In this document: piece after piece, positions 26,966-36,081 of the stretch
How positions within the stretch are numbered: the stretch's first letter is position 1
Layout: each line of letters starts with the position of its first letter
NCBI GenBank assembly: GCA_947074195.1
Contig: CAMTOS010000019.1
Location: 1 to 40,221 of the forward strand
Reading direction: 5' to 3'
Length of the DNA: 40,221 nucleotides
Origin: an uncultured Bacteroides sp.
GTDB lineage: Bacteria > Bacteroidota > Bacteroidia > Bacteroidales > Bacteroidaceae
Position numbers and translations under genes: made by a program
The notes under the pieces: model-generated
What the model was told of the DNA's origin: nothing
What the model saw: the letters and a program-made list of their open reading frames with translations, nothing else
The model's database searches: none

Positions 26966-27400
26966 ATGCAAGTTAACATCGTAAACCATTCTAAACACCC
27001 GCTTCCGGGTTATGCTACAATATTATCGGCCGGTATGGATCTTCGCGCCAATCTTGATGAACCTATCACGCTGAAACCTCTTCAACGTTGTCTGGTACCT
27101 ACCGGATTATTTATCGCTCTTCCTCCGGGATTCGAAGCACAGGTTCGCCCGCGTAGCGGACTGGCCATTAAAAAGGGTATAACTGTTTTGAACTCTCCGG
27201 GAACAATCGATGCAGACTATCGTGGTGAGATCTGTGTAATTATGGTTAATCTTTCTTCTGAAGATTTTGTTATAGAAGATGGTGAGCGCATTGCACAAAT
27301 GGTGATTGCACGTCACGAACAAGCCGAATGGAACGAAGTAGATACCCTTGATGAAACCGAACGCGGTGCGGGTGGCTTTGGTCATACGGGTAAGAAATAA
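26966..27400 (+). CDS. dut: Deoxyuridine 5'-triphosphate nucleotidohydrolase (dUTPase)
   Basis: A trimeric enzyme that converts dUTP to dUMP and diphosphate, keeping uracil out of DNA and supplying dTMP synthesis. All five dUTPase motifs are present in 144 residues: [45 protein letters not shown] and [11 protein letters not shown]. The ATG at 26966 is preferred to an in-frame TTG four codons upstream because family members begin directly with MQVNIVN-like sequence. It is followed after 16 nt by the TPR lipoprotein gene. Confidence 0.96.
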   Translation: MQVNIVNHSKHPLPGYATILSAGMDLRANLDEPITLKPLQRCLVPTGLFIALPPGFEAQVRPRSGLAIKKGITVLNSPGTIDADYRGEICVIMVNLSSEDFVIEDGERIAQMVIARHEQAEWNEVDTLDETERGAGGFGHTGKK

Positions 27401-27416
27401 TTCTAATCAACAGCCG

Positions 27417-29153
27417 ATGAAGTTTCTCAAATTACTTATTGCTCTGGTGTTGCTTTCTTTCATGGCTTCTTGCGGAACCACGAAGAAAACAGCCTTAAAA
27501 CCTGTTGTGCTTAGTGAAGCAGAGCAGCGCCGGTACGACTACTACTTTCTGGAAGCAGTGAAGCTTCGCGGACAAAAAGAATATGATGCAGCTTATGATT
27601 TGCTGCAACACTGTCTGGCCATTAATCCTACAGCAGCTTCCGCGCTGTATGAAATGTCGCAATACTATCTTTTCCTTCGTATGCTGCCCAAAGCACAGGA
27701 GGCAATGGAACTTGCTTCATTATATGAACCCGATAATTACTGGTATGCTCAGGCGCTGGTAAACTTGTATCAGCATCAGAATATGAACGATAAAGCCATC
27801 GCGCTGTTAGAAGATATGGTGGTTCGCTTTCCGAAACGCCGTGAATCACTTTTCACGCTTGGTGATCTTTATGGTCGTACCGATGATTATGCAAAGATGA
27901 TCAGCACGCTTGACCGCATCGAAGCGCAAATGGGAAAGAATGAACAACTCTCAATGGAGAAGTTCCGAATTTACTGGCAAAACAATGATTCGGTAAAAGC
28001 ATTCCGCGAAATCGAAGGTTTGGTCAACGAATATCCGATGGATTATCGCTACCGTGTTCTGTATGGCGATGTGCTGTTGCAGAATGGTCGTGTTGAAGAG
28101 GCTTACAATAGTTACCGTCAGGTACTTGATGCTGAACCCGAAAATGTTCCAGCTCTTCTTTCTCTGGCTTCTTATTACGAAGAAACTTCTCAGGATTCAC
28201 TTTATCAGGAACAGATTGATAAGATCTTGTTCAGCAAAGAAATTCCAGCTGAAGATAAACTCAATGTGATGCGTCAGATGGTGTTCATGAATGAACAGCA
28301 GAAAGCGGACAGTACTGAAATCATCAATCTGTTCGAGAAAGTAATCAAGATTGACACCGATGATGATCAGCTGCCAATGCTTTATTCTCAGTATCTGTGG
28401 AGCAAAGGTATGGAAGACGAAAGTGAACCGGTATTAAAACATATCTTGCAGATTGATCCTTCTAATAAAGCTATCCGCCTGATGGCGCTACAACTGGCTT
28501 TGCGTCGCAGCGATTTCAAAATGGTGGAAGAGATTTGTGAACCGGGCATGGTCGCTACTCCCGAAGCGCTGGAATTCTATTTCTATCTGGCACTTGCCTA
28601 TTATCAGGAAGAGGATCGGGTAGAAGATGCTTTACGTGTCTGTATGGCTGCCTTACCTTATATCAATGCACAGACACCAAAAGAGATGGCTGCCGATTTC
28701 TACTCTATCTTAGGGGATTTATATCATACATCTTCTCGTCCTGAAGAGGCTTATGCGGCTTATGATGCGGCGCTCGAATATAATCCGGGCAATATCGGCG
28801 TACTGAATAATTATGCCTACTATCTGTCTGTAGCCCGCAAAGATCTGGATAAAGCCGAAGAAATGAGCTATCGCACTATTAAGGCTGAACCAGAGAATTC
28901 GACATACCTTGATACTTATGCCTGGATACTTTTCGAAAAAGAGAGCTATCCGATGGCACTGATCTATATTGATAGTGCTTTAAAAAATGGTGGTGATGAA
29001 AGTAGTGTTATTGTAGAACATGCCGGAGATATTTATTTTATGAACGATAAAAAAGATGAGGCTGTTGAACTCTGGAAGAAAGCGCTCGAAATGGGCAGCG
29101 ATTCCAAAACCCTGAAAGAGAAAATTCGTAAAAAGAAATATATCGCAGAATGA
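27417..29153 (+). CDS. TPR-repeat lipoprotein
   Basis: A 578-residue protein with a lipoprotein signal peptide (MKFLKLLIALVLLSFMASC), lipidated at Cys19. The remainder is a solenoid of tetratricopeptide repeats; clear copies are DYLL-type near residue 45-80, FYSILGDLYHTSSRPEEAYAAYDAAL and VEHAGDIYFMNDKKDEAVELWKKAL near the C-terminus. TPR solenoids scaffold protein complexes. The partner is unknown; the neighbours point to envelope or peptidoglycan work. The start at 27417 is chosen over a longer frame that overlaps dut, because only this one gives a signal peptide at the N-terminus. The stop overlaps the next start (ATGA). Confidence 0.9.
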   Translation: MKFLKLLIALVLLSFMASCGTTKKTALKPVVLSEAEQRRYDYYFLEAVKLRGQKEYDAAYDLLQHCLAINPTAASALYEMSQYYLFLRMLPKAQEAMELASLYEPDNYWYAQALVNLYQHQNMNDKAIALLEDMVVRFPKRRESLFTLGDLYGRTDDYAKMISTLDRIEAQMGKNEQLSMEKFRIYWQNNDSVKAFREIEGLVNEYPMDYRYRVLYGDVLLQNGRVEEAYNSYRQVLDAEPENVPALLSLASYYEETSQDSLYQEQIDKILFSKEIPAEDKLNVMRQMVFMNEQQKADSTEIINLFEKVIKIDTDDDQLPMLYSQYLWSKGMEDESEPVLKHILQIDPSNKAIRLMALQLALRRSDFKMVEEICEPGMVATPEALEFYFYLALAYYQEEDRVEDALRVCMAALPYINAQTPKEMAADFYSILGDLYHTSSRPEEAYAAYDAALEYNPGNIGVLNNYAYYLSVARKDLDKAEEMSYRTIKAEPENSTYLDTYAWILFEKESYPMALIYIDSALKNGGDESSVIVEHAGDIYFMNDKKDEAVELWKKALEMGSDSKTLKEKIRKKKYIAE

Positions 29154-29722
29154 AGAAATACATTTGTCTCCTTTTCGTTGTCTTTGCTTTAGTAGGATGT
29201 AAGACTTCAAAACAAACCGTAAAAACGACTACTCAAACTGTCACTCAAAAGCCTGCAAGTTATTTGTCGTCGAGAATACAACTGACACTGCCCGAAGAAG
29301 TAGGTGGTCAGGAACTTAACGGAAATATGCGCATGAAAAGTGGCGAACTGATTCAGTTCTCTATATTGATGCCTATTCTCCGTAGCGAAATACTACGTCT
29401 TGAAATTACTCCCGACAAAGTAATGATGATTGATCGGATGAACCGTCGTTATGTATCGGCAACAAAAGATGAACTTGTTCGCATCTTTAAACAAAATGTG
29501 GAATTTAGTCAGTTAGAAGAGCTTCTCGTTAAAGCTTCTCAGAACAAAGGAAAAGTAACCTATACCGGTGAAGAACTTGGTTTCGCTCCTTTTGGAGATG
29601 CAACCATTTCTTTCTCTAACTTCTCTGATAAACCGCTCGATCTGGAACCCACTACTGTTTCCGACCGCTTTAAAAAGATATCTGTAAATGAACTGATGCA
29701 AATGTTTCAGAATAGCCTATGA
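29150..29722 (+). CDS. DUF4292 family lipoprotein
   Basis: A 190-residue protein with a classical lipobox (FALVGC, Cys17) followed by a LolA/LolB-like beta-rich domain. Its recognisable features are the amphipathic strands ...GNMRMKSGELIQFSILMPILRSEILRLEITPDKVMMIDR. This matches the Bacteroidota family DUF4292, whose function is not established; a role in lipid or lipoprotein handling would be a guess from the fold. It overlaps both neighbours by 4 nt (ATGA on each side), so its translation is coupled to the TPR lipoprotein and the EnvC-like protein. Confidence 0.85.
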   Translation: MKKYICLLFVVFALVGCKTSKQTVKTTTQTVTQKPASYLSSRIQLTLPEEVGGQELNGNMRMKSGELIQFSILMPILRSEILRLEITPDKVMMIDRMNRRYVSATKDELVRIFKQNVEFSQLEELLVKASQNKGKVTYTGEELGFAPFGDATISFSNFSDKPLDLEPTTVSDRFKKISVNELMQMFQNSL

Positions 29723-31080
29723 GATTGCGCTGCCTTACTCTATTAATTCTGCTTATCACCAGTGTTTCTCTCTTTGCGCAAACCAATAAAGAGATAAAGG
29801 AACTGGAGAATCGTCACGAGAGTCTTCGTAAGGAGATTACCGAGACCGATCAGCTATTGCAGAAAGCGAAGAAGGCAGTTAGTAGTCAGCTGAACTCGAT
29901 TACAACCATCACCGGTCAGATCACTCAGCGTAAAACCTATATTGAAACAGTTCAAAAAGATATTGCAGTAGTCGATAAAGAGATGGCGAATGTTCGTAGG
30001 GAACTCAATAAACTACTTGCCGAACTAAAAGAACGTAAGAAAAACTATGAAGCGTCTGCTCTCTATCTTTATCGCAACAAATCTATTCAGGATAAACTAA
30101 TGTTTATCTTCTCGGCCGAAAACCTCAATCAGTCATACCGCCGTATGCGCTATGTTCGTGAATATGCCACCTATCAGCGTTTACAAGGTGAAGAAATCAT
30201 GAAAAAGGAGGCACAGGTCAAAGCGAAACAGCAAGAACTGCAACATGTACTTGCTGCCAAACAGACGCTACTGAAAACATACGAAGAAGAGAAGAAGACA
30301 CTCGATAAACAGGAAAAAGAGAAGCGCACGATGCTTGCAACTATGCAGAAACAGCAAAAGTCATTGCAGGCAGAAGTAACAAAGAAAAAGCGTGAAGCCG
30401 ATCGTCTGAATGCGCGTATCGATAAACTGATTGCCGAAGAGATTGAGCGCGAAAGAAAGCGTGCAGCTGAAGAGGCAAGAAGAATAGCTGCAGCAAAGAA
30501 AAAGGAGGAAGAAGCTGCTGCCAAGGCAAAAGCTACTGCTGCTGCATCCGGTAAACCGGCATCGACTGCTAAACCAGCCGCAAGCTCGGGTAGTAGTTCA
30601 ACGGCTTCTAAACCTGCTGCAACTACATCTGCTTCTACTGCTGCTGTCAATACTAAACTGTCCTCATCGTTTAATCAGAACAGAGGTAAGTTCCAGCGCC
30701 CTATACTTGGTAATTCTGTTATTGTGGGTCGTTACGGACAATATGCAGTTGAAGGTCTCCGCAATGTACGCCTTGATAATAAGGGTGTCGATTTCCAGAC
30801 AAAACCGGGAACTCAGGCTTGTGCCATTTTCGATGGAAAAGTGACTGCCGTATTCCAGCTCAATGGTATGTACAATGTACTGATCCGTCATGGTGAATAC
30901 ATCTCTGTTTATTGTAACCTTGCCTCTGTATCGGTTGCCAATGGTGATAATGTAAAGACCCGACAACCTATCGGAGTCATCTATTCCAATAAGACGGATA
31001 ATAACCGTACAGTATTGCACTTCCAGTTGCGTAAAGAAAAAGAGAAACTGAATCCTGAACCCTGGTTTAGCAGACAGTAA
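29719..31080 (+). CDS. EnvC-like murein hydrolase activator with degenerate LytM (M23) domain
   Basis: A 453-residue exported protein. The signal peptide is at residues 1-20 (cleavage after SLFAQ). A long coiled coil spans about 22-255, followed by an Ala/Ser/Thr-rich linker (about 255-312) and a C-terminal LytM domain from about 325. The catalytic positions are mostly lost: Asn354 stands where the first zinc His is expected (NKGVD, Asp358 kept), Asn400 replaces the YxHL histidine, and Val432 replaces the first His of HxH (only His434 is kept). This pattern is that of EnvC, which does not cut peptidoglycan but activates septal amidases. Coupled to the DUF4292 gene. Confidence 0.9.
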   Translation: MRLRCLTLLILLITSVSLFAQTNKEIKELENRHESLRKEITETDQLLQKAKKAVSSQLNSITTITGQITQRKTYIETVQKDIAVVDKEMANVRRELNKLLAELKERKKNYEASALYLYRNKSIQDKLMFIFSAENLNQSYRRMRYVREYATYQRLQGEEIMKKEAQVKAKQQELQHVLAAKQTLLKTYEEEKKTLDKQEKEKRTMLATMQKQQKSLQAEVTKKKREADRLNARIDKLIAEEIERERKRAAEEARRIAAAKKKEEEAAAKAKATAAASGKPASTAKPAASSGSSSTASKPAATTSASTAAVNTKLSSSFNQNRGKFQRPILGNSVIVGRYGQYAVEGLRNVRLDNKGVDFQTKPGTQACAIFDGKVTAVFQLNGMYNVLIRHGEYISVYCNLASVSVANGDNVKTRQPIGVIYSNKTDNNRTVLHFQLRKEKEKLNPEPWFSRQ

Positions 31081-31090
31081 AAGGACAGAT

Positions 31091-31131
31091 ATGAAGAATC
31101 CCGGAAAGCTTAACCATCCGGGATTCTTCAT
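31091..31131. terminator. Bidirectional terminator between envC-like gene and argE
   Basis: A perfect 15-bp inverted repeat: ATGAAGAATCCCGGA (31091-31105) with TCCGGGATTCTTCAT (31117-31131) around an 11-base loop. It separates two convergent genes by 10 and 13 nt. Confidence 0.8.
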
Positions 31132-31144
31132 ATATATAGGCTTG

Positions 31145-32212
31145 TTATAGTTTTAGTCCATCAAGAAGTTCAAGGTAACGTCCTATTGCCTCCTCAATCT
31201 CCTTTATCATTATATATTCATCGGCAGTATGTGAGCGTGATGAACGTCCCGGTCCGATTTTTACAGTCGGGAAAGTCATTAGTGCCTGATCAGAGAGGGT
31301 AGGTGACCCGAACGTTTTGAATCCAAGTTTTAATCCTCTTTTTATGATAGGGTGATTTTCATCAATATGCGAAGAGTTCAAACGGAAGGAACGTGGTTTC
31401 ACTTCACTTTTTACATTCTTCTTTACTTCTTCGTAAATCTCTTCATTGCTATAGAGTTCATTGCTACGAATATCTACCATAAATGTACAGCGGTCAGGAA
31501 TCACATTGTGTTGTGTACCTGCATTTATTCCTGTAACACTCATTTTTACCGGACCAAGCATGGCTGATTCCTTTTTAAACTTATAGTCGCGGAACCAGGC
31601 TATATCGTCCATGGCTTTGTAAATGGCATTCACACCTTCTTCGCGTGCAGCATGTCCGGCTTTTCCTGTAGCAGTTACATCTAAAACCATTAAACCTTTC
31701 TCAGCAATGGCCAGTTGCATCTCTGTTGGCTCACCTACAATTCCTAAAGTGATGGGTGGTAAGAATTTCAATGCTTTTTCGACGCCATTCGCTCCTGAAA
31801 CTTCTTCTTCACATGAAGCCAAAAAAATCAGATTATAGCTTTGTGATGTACGACATAGTTGCATAAACACCTGATATAAAGATACAACGCTTGCCCCCGC
31901 GTCATTGCTTCCTAAACCGTAAAGTTTACCATTTTCCTCCCTTGGAGTAAACGGATCTCTGCGCCATCCACTAATGGGTTTAACGGTGTCTATGTGCGAA
32001 TTAAGCAGGATTGTAGGCTTGTTCAGGTCGAACATCGGACTCAGACACCAGACATTATTACCTTCTCTTCCGGTAGCCATTCCCTCAGATTCGATATAAT
32101 TTTGCAGAAAATCTGCCGCTGCTGCCTCTTCTCTGCTCACAGATGGTATGGCTATCAGCGAGTTAAGCATATTTACTGCTTCGGCTGTTAAAGTAGTTAT
32201 AGATTGGTTCAT
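31145..32212 (-). CDS. argE: M20 family deacylase, ArgE type (acetyl- or succinylornithine deacylase)
   Basis: A 355-residue two-zinc aminoacylase. Metal and catalytic motifs are SHIDTV (about 72-77), the bridging Asp in GLGSNDAGA (about 96-104), the general-base EEE in ASCEEEVSG (about 130-138), GEPTEM (about 157-162) and SHTADEY near the C-terminus. In Bacteroides the orthologous enzyme removes the acyl group from ornithine in arginine synthesis, where succinylated intermediates are used. DapE (succinyl-diaminopimelate deacylase) is the main alternative, but length and sequence style favour ArgE. The -7 box is almost at the start codon. Confidence 0.82.
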   Translation of the reverse strand: MNQSITTLTAEAVNMLNSLIAIPSVSREEAAAADFLQNYIESEGMATGREGNNVWCLSPMFDLNKPTILLNSHIDTVKPISGWRRDPFTPREENGKLYGLGSNDAGASVVSLYQVFMQLCRTSQSYNLIFLASCEEEVSGANGVEKALKFLPPITLGIVGEPTEMQLAIAEKGLMVLDVTATGKAGHAAREEGVNAIYKAMDDIAWFRDYKFKKESAMLGPVKMSVTGINAGTQHNVIPDRCTFMVDIRSNELYSNEEIYEEVKKNVKSEVKPRSFRLNSSHIDENHPIIKRGLKLGFKTFGSPTLSDQALMTFPTVKIGPGRSSRSHTADEYIMIKEIEEAIGRYLELLDGLKL

Positions 32213-32216
32213 AATG

Positions 32217-32224
32217 CAAAATTA
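32217..32224 (-). promoter_or_regulatory. -7 box of argE next to the start codon
   Basis: On the minus strand TAATTTTG, a perfect TAnnTTTG box, ends only 4 nt before the ATG at 32212. Transcription would begin at or near the A of ATG. Confidence 0.5.
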
Positions 32225-32265
32225 CGATTAATGACCAAAAAAACTATGGTTTTAAATAAAACTAA

Positions 32266-32273
32266 TACCTTTG
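32266..32273 (+). promoter_or_regulatory. -7 box of the acyl-CoA ligase gene
   Basis: TACCTTTG is a perfect TAnnTTTG box, 25 nt before the ATG. No good -33 TTTG is visible at 19-21 nt. Confidence 0.5.
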
Positions 32274-32298
32274 TAGACTGTTATTAACAATAAAAGAT

Positions 32299-34104
32299 AT
32301 GAATAACTCTCATTTGTCAGTGCTGGTACATAAGCAAGCAAGCAAGTTTGGTGAAAAAGTTGCTTTGCGTTATCGCGACTACCGCACCTCAACATGGATT
32401 CCTGTTACCTGGTATCAATTATCAGAAACGGTGCAAACTGCCGCCAACGCATTTGTGAAGCTTGGACTTCAGGAGGAAGAGCACTTCGGTGTTTTCTCTC
32501 AAAACAAGCCCGAGTGGTTTTATGTGGAATTCGGCGGATTTGCCAATCGGGCTGTTCCTATTCCTTTCTATGCCACAAGTTCACCGGCTCAGGCGCAATA
32601 TATCATTAACGATGCTCAAATCCGTTTCCTTTTTGTAGGTGAACAGTATCAGTATGATGCTGCTTTCAGCATATTCGGATTGTGTTCTTCACTGGAGAAG
32701 CTGATTATCTTCGACAGAGCAGTAATAAAAGACCCCCGCGATGTTTCATCTATTTATCTTGATGAATTCCTCGAAATGGGTAAAGGCTTCCCGGAACAGG
32801 CTACTGTCGATGATCGTACATCACGTGCTTCGGATGACGACCTGGCCAATATCCTTTATACATCAGGTACAACCGGCGATCCAAAAGGGGTAATGATTCA
32901 TCATTCAAATTATCTGGAAGCTTTCCGCATTCACGATATCCGTCTTACTTCTTTAACAGAAAAAGATGTTTCGATGAACTTCCTTCCGCTGACTCACGTT
33001 TTCGAGAAGGCATGGTGTTACTTCCTCATTTTTAAAGGGGTTGAAATTTGTATCAATCTGCGTGCAGTCGATATTCAGATGACCATTAAAGAAATTCGTC
33101 CTACCGTGATGTGTAGTGTTCCGCGTTTCTGGGAAAAAGTCTATTCGGGTGTTCAGGAAAAAATTGCCGAGACCAAAGGTATCACTAAAGCACTGATGCT
33201 CGATGCATTGAAAGTTGGTCGTAAATACAATCTTGACTACAAGCGTATTGGTAAACCGGCCCCTGCTATGCTGAAACTGAAATATAAGTTCTACGAAAAG
33301 ACCGTCTATTCATTATTGAAAAAAACTATCGGTATCGAACGTGGAAACTTCTTCCCTACAGCAGGAGCTGCAGTTCCCGATGAAATCTGCGAATTTGTTC
33401 AGTCTGTAGGCATCAATATGATGGTAGGTTATGGTTTAACAGAATCAACCGCTACAGTATCATGCTTCCCATATGTCGATTTCAAAATCGGATCGGTAGG
33501 TAAAGTAATGCCTGATATTCAGGTAAAGATCGGTGAGGAGAATGAAATCCTGCTGAAAGGCAAGACCATGACCACCGGTTATTACAATAAACCGATTGAA
33601 ACTGCTGCACTTATCGATAAAGATGGTTGGTTGCATACCGGTGATGCAGGTTATCTTGATGGAGATACATTATATCTTACCGAACGTATCAAAGATTTGT
33701 TCAAGACTTCGAATGGGAAATACATTTCTCCGCAAGCACTTGAAACCAAGATCACTATCGATCGCTATATCGACCAGATTGCTATTATTGCCGATGAGCG
33801 CAAGTTTGTATCTGCTCTTATTGTTCCGGTTTATCAGTTCATAAAAGATTATGCTGAACAGAATAATATCGAATATAAAGATATGGCCGATTTGTTGCAG
33901 AAACCTGAAATCATCAAATTGATTCAGAGTCGTATCGATACATTGCAACAGCAATTTGCGCACTATGAGCAAATCAAGCGTTTCACTTTGCTTCCTGAAC
34001 CATTCAGCATGGAGCGTGGTGAGCTGACCAATACCTTGAAAATCAAACGTGCAGCTATTGCGAAGAATTACAAAGACATTATTGATAAGATGTACGAAGA
34101 ATAA
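32299..34104 (+). CDS. Long-chain fatty acid--CoA ligase (AMP-binding)
   Basis: A 601-residue ANL-superfamily enzyme that activates fatty acids to acyl-AMP and then acyl-CoA. The phosphate loop is ILYTSGTTGDPKGVMIHHSN (about 192-211). MNFLPLTHVFEKAWCYF (about 227-243) is the long-chain-type gate region. GYGLTESTATVS (about 377-388) is the adenine-binding motif, and GWLHTGDAGYLDGDTLYLTERIKDLFKTSNGKY (about 435-467) includes the hinge. Chain-length preference cannot be read from sequence. It is monocistronic, with its own -7 box and terminator. Confidence 0.92.
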   Translation: MNNSHLSVLVHKQASKFGEKVALRYRDYRTSTWIPVTWYQLSETVQTAANAFVKLGLQEEEHFGVFSQNKPEWFYVEFGGFANRAVPIPFYATSSPAQAQYIINDAQIRFLFVGEQYQYDAAFSIFGLCSSLEKLIIFDRAVIKDPRDVSSIYLDEFLEMGKGFPEQATVDDRTSRASDDDLANILYTSGTTGDPKGVMIHHSNYLEAFRIHDIRLTSLTEKDVSMNFLPLTHVFEKAWCYFLIFKGVEICINLRAVDIQMTIKEIRPTVMCSVPRFWEKVYSGVQEKIAETKGITKALMLDALKVGRKYNLDYKRIGKPAPAMLKLKYKFYEKTVYSLLKKTIGIERGNFFPTAGAAVPDEICEFVQSVGINMMVGYGLTESTATVSCFPYVDFKIGSVGKVMPDIQVKIGEENEILLKGKTMTTGYYNKPIETAALIDKDGWLHTGDAGYLDGDTLYLTERIKDLFKTSNGKYISPQALETKITIDRYIDQIAIIADERKFVSALIVPVYQFIKDYAEQNNIEYKDMADLLQKPEIIKLIQSRIDTLQQQFAHYEQIKRFTLLPEPFSMERGELTNTLKIKRAAIAKNYKDIIDKMYEE

Positions 34105-34129
34105 TCTTGTCATCTGTATAAATAGAATG

Positions 34130-34169
34130 AAAGCGAGACTAATCTCATATGTTTAGTCTCGCTTTTTTT
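34130..34169 (+). terminator. Intrinsic terminator after the acyl-CoA ligase gene
   Basis: A perfect 13-bp inverted repeat (34130-34142 with 34153-34165; arms AAAGCGAGACTAA and TTAGTCTCGCTTT) with a ten-base loop, continuing into a T run to about 34169. Confidence 0.93.
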
Positions 34170-34188
34170 AATCTTAATCTTTAGAAAA

Positions 34189-34794
34189 ATGCGAACTCAA
34201 CTACTTAAATATATTTCCCGGCAATTTGGAAATCCTTCAGGAATAGGCGGGTATATCTCGACTTACTTTATGAATATGCTCAATCAGGCTATGTACAAAA
34301 GCTGTGAGTCTGAAGTTATAAATGCCCGGTCATCCAGAGTCCTTGATATTGGTTTTGGCAATGGTTATATGTTAAAGCGATTAGATCATAAAGTTAATGC
34401 CGGATTCTATGGAACCGATATCTCTCCTGATATGGTAAAGTTGGCCAGGCAAAGGATAAAGAATGAAAATATCATTCTCAGCCAGTCAAACATTCTGCAT
34501 ATGGATTTTCCCGAAAGTTTCTTTGATCTGATTTATACCATCAACACTTTTTACTTCTGGGATGATATTAATGCCTCATTGCTTGAAGTCAAAAACAAAC
34601 TGCAACCAGAAGGAGTATTTCTGAACTACTGCTATACCAAAAAATATCTTGAAAGTCTGCCCTCTACCCAATATGGCTTTACCCGATTAGATAAATCCGC
34701 TATTCTGGAACTCCATCAAAATGCAGGCTTTGCCAAAGTGGAGTTCATTGACATAGCGAAAGGAAAATCCTTTTTTATTCGCTGCACCCGATAA
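34189..34794 (+). CDS. Class I SAM-dependent methyltransferase
   Basis: A 201-residue protein with a methyltransferase Rossmann fold. The SAM-binding glycine loop is VLDIGFGNGYMLKRL (about 50-64), GTDISPDMVKLARQR (about 75-89) is the acidic ribose-binding strand and helix, and FDLIYTINTFYFWDDI (about 112-127) is motif IV/post-I. The closest styles are small-molecule (UbiE/Methyltransf_11) enzymes. The substrate cannot be told. It stands alone between a terminator and the prfB promoter. I see no obvious promoter immediately upstream. Confidence 0.85.
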   Translation: MRTQLLKYISRQFGNPSGIGGYISTYFMNMLNQAMYKSCESEVINARSSRVLDIGFGNGYMLKRLDHKVNAGFYGTDISPDMVKLARQRIKNENIILSQSNILHMDFPESFFDLIYTINTFYFWDDINASLLEVKNKLQPEGVFLNYCYTKKYLESLPSTQYGFTRLDKSAILELHQNAGFAKVEFIDIAKGKSFFIRCTR

Positions 34795-34899
34795 GTATCC
34801 TTTTTTTACTTATTTCTCTCTGATTAAGATATTTAACCTAAAAAAATATTAAACCCGGCTTACTTCTCTTGTTATCCGTTAAGCCAGATGGGGAAACTA

Positions 34900-34930
34900 T
34901 TTGAAAATGAATGGATTTTCGCTAATTTTG
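34900..34930 (+). promoter_or_regulatory. prfB promoter
   Basis: TTTG at 34900-34903, a 19-nt gap and TAATTTTG at 34923-34930 form a complete Bacteroidota promoter. The prfB ATG follows 19 nt later, so the leader is short. Confidence 0.8.
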
Positions 34931-34949
34931 CAGCCTAAAATCAGAACAG

Positions 34950-36068
34950 ATGATTACAATAGAGCAATTAAAAAATATAAAAGAGCGTTCAGATGCATTG
35001 AAACGCTATCTGGATATCGATAGTAAACTGGTTCAGGTCGAAGAAGAACAGCTTCGTACACAGGCGCCGGGTTTCTGGGACGACCAGAAAACAGCCGAGG
35101 CGCAGATGAAGAAAGTAAAAGGTTTACAGAAATGGATTGACGGGTACAACCATGTCAGAACACTTACCGACGAAGCCGAACTTTCTTTCGATTTCTTTAA
35201 AGACGAACTGGTTACCGAACAGGAAGTTGATGAGGCTTATGCAAAAGCCCTCGAAGCTATCGAAGATCTTGAACTTAAGAACATGCTTCGCGGTGAGGCC
35301 GATCAGATGAGCTGTATCCTGAAGATTAACTCGGGTGCCGGTGGTACTGAAAGTCAGGACTGGGCTTCTATGCTGATGCGTATGTATTTGCGCTATGCAG
35401 AAACCAACGGCTATAAAGCAACTATCTCTATTCTTCAGGAAGGTGATGAGGCAGGTATCAAAACCTGTACCATCCAGATCGAAGGCGATTACGCTTACGG
35501 TTACCTGAAAGGTGAAAACGGTGTACACCGTCTGGTGCGTGTTTCTCCTTACAATGCTCAGGGTAAACGTATGACCTCTTTCGCATCGGTATTCGTAACT
35601 CCACTTGTAGACGATACCATCGAAGTCAACATTCTTCCTGCATTAGTGTCATGGGATACCTTCCGTTCGGGTGGTGCCGGTGGTCAGAATGTAAATAAGG
35701 TAGAATCGGGTGTTCGTCTGCGTTATCAGTACAAAGACCCTTATACCGGAGAAGAAGAAGAAATCCTGATCGAAAATACCGAAACCCGCGACCAGCCTAA
35801 GAATAAAGAGAATGCAATGCGCCAACTTCGTTCTATTCTTTACGATAAAGAATTGCAGCACCGCATGGCAGAACAGGCAAAGGTTGAAGCCGGAAAGAAA
35901 AAGATCGAGTGGGGATCACAAATCCGCAGTTATGTATTTGATGACCGTCGCGTGAAAGACCACCGTACCAACTTCCAGACTTCGGATGTTAATGGTGTGA
36001 TGGACGGCAAAATCGATTCTTTCGTGAAAGCTTATCTGATGGAATTCTCAGCCGAAGGCGAAGAGTAA
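34950..36068 (+). CDS. prfB: Peptide chain release factor 2
   Basis: This is RF2, which reads UGA and UAA stop codons and triggers peptide release. The 372 residues include the catalytic GGQ in SGGAGGQNVNKVES (about 240-253). The tripeptide that recognises stop codons reads SPY in VRVSPYNAQGKRMTSF, where E. coli RF2 has SPF. In many bacteria prfB contains an internal UGA with programmed +1 frameshifting after the conserved RYL or GYL. Here the equivalent place (RYLD, residues 19-22) reads CTG GAT in one uninterrupted frame, so that autoregulation is absent. Preceded by a full promoter and followed by structured RNA. Confidence 0.95.
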   Translation: MITIEQLKNIKERSDALKRYLDIDSKLVQVEEEQLRTQAPGFWDDQKTAEAQMKKVKGLQKWIDGYNHVRTLTDEAELSFDFFKDELVTEQEVDEAYAKALEAIEDLELKNMLRGEADQMSCILKINSGAGGTESQDWASMLMRMYLRYAETNGYKATISILQEGDEAGIKTCTIQIEGDYAYGYLKGENGVHRLVRVSPYNAQGKRMTSFASVFVTPLVDDTIEVNILPALVSWDTFRSGGAGGQNVNKVESGVRLRYQYKDPYTGEEEEILIENTETRDQPKNKENAMRQLRSILYDKELQHRMAEQAKVEAGKKKIEWGSQIRSYVFDDRRVKDHRTNFQTSDVNGVMDGKIDSFVKAYLMEFSAEGEE

Positions 36069-36081
36069 AATAAACCCAAAA

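Noticed and set aside
30174..30650. A minus-strand Ala/Ser/Phe-rich frame opposite the EnvC-like gene
   Set aside because: It mirrors the Lys/Glu/Ala coiled coil and linker of the sense gene; no independent signal.
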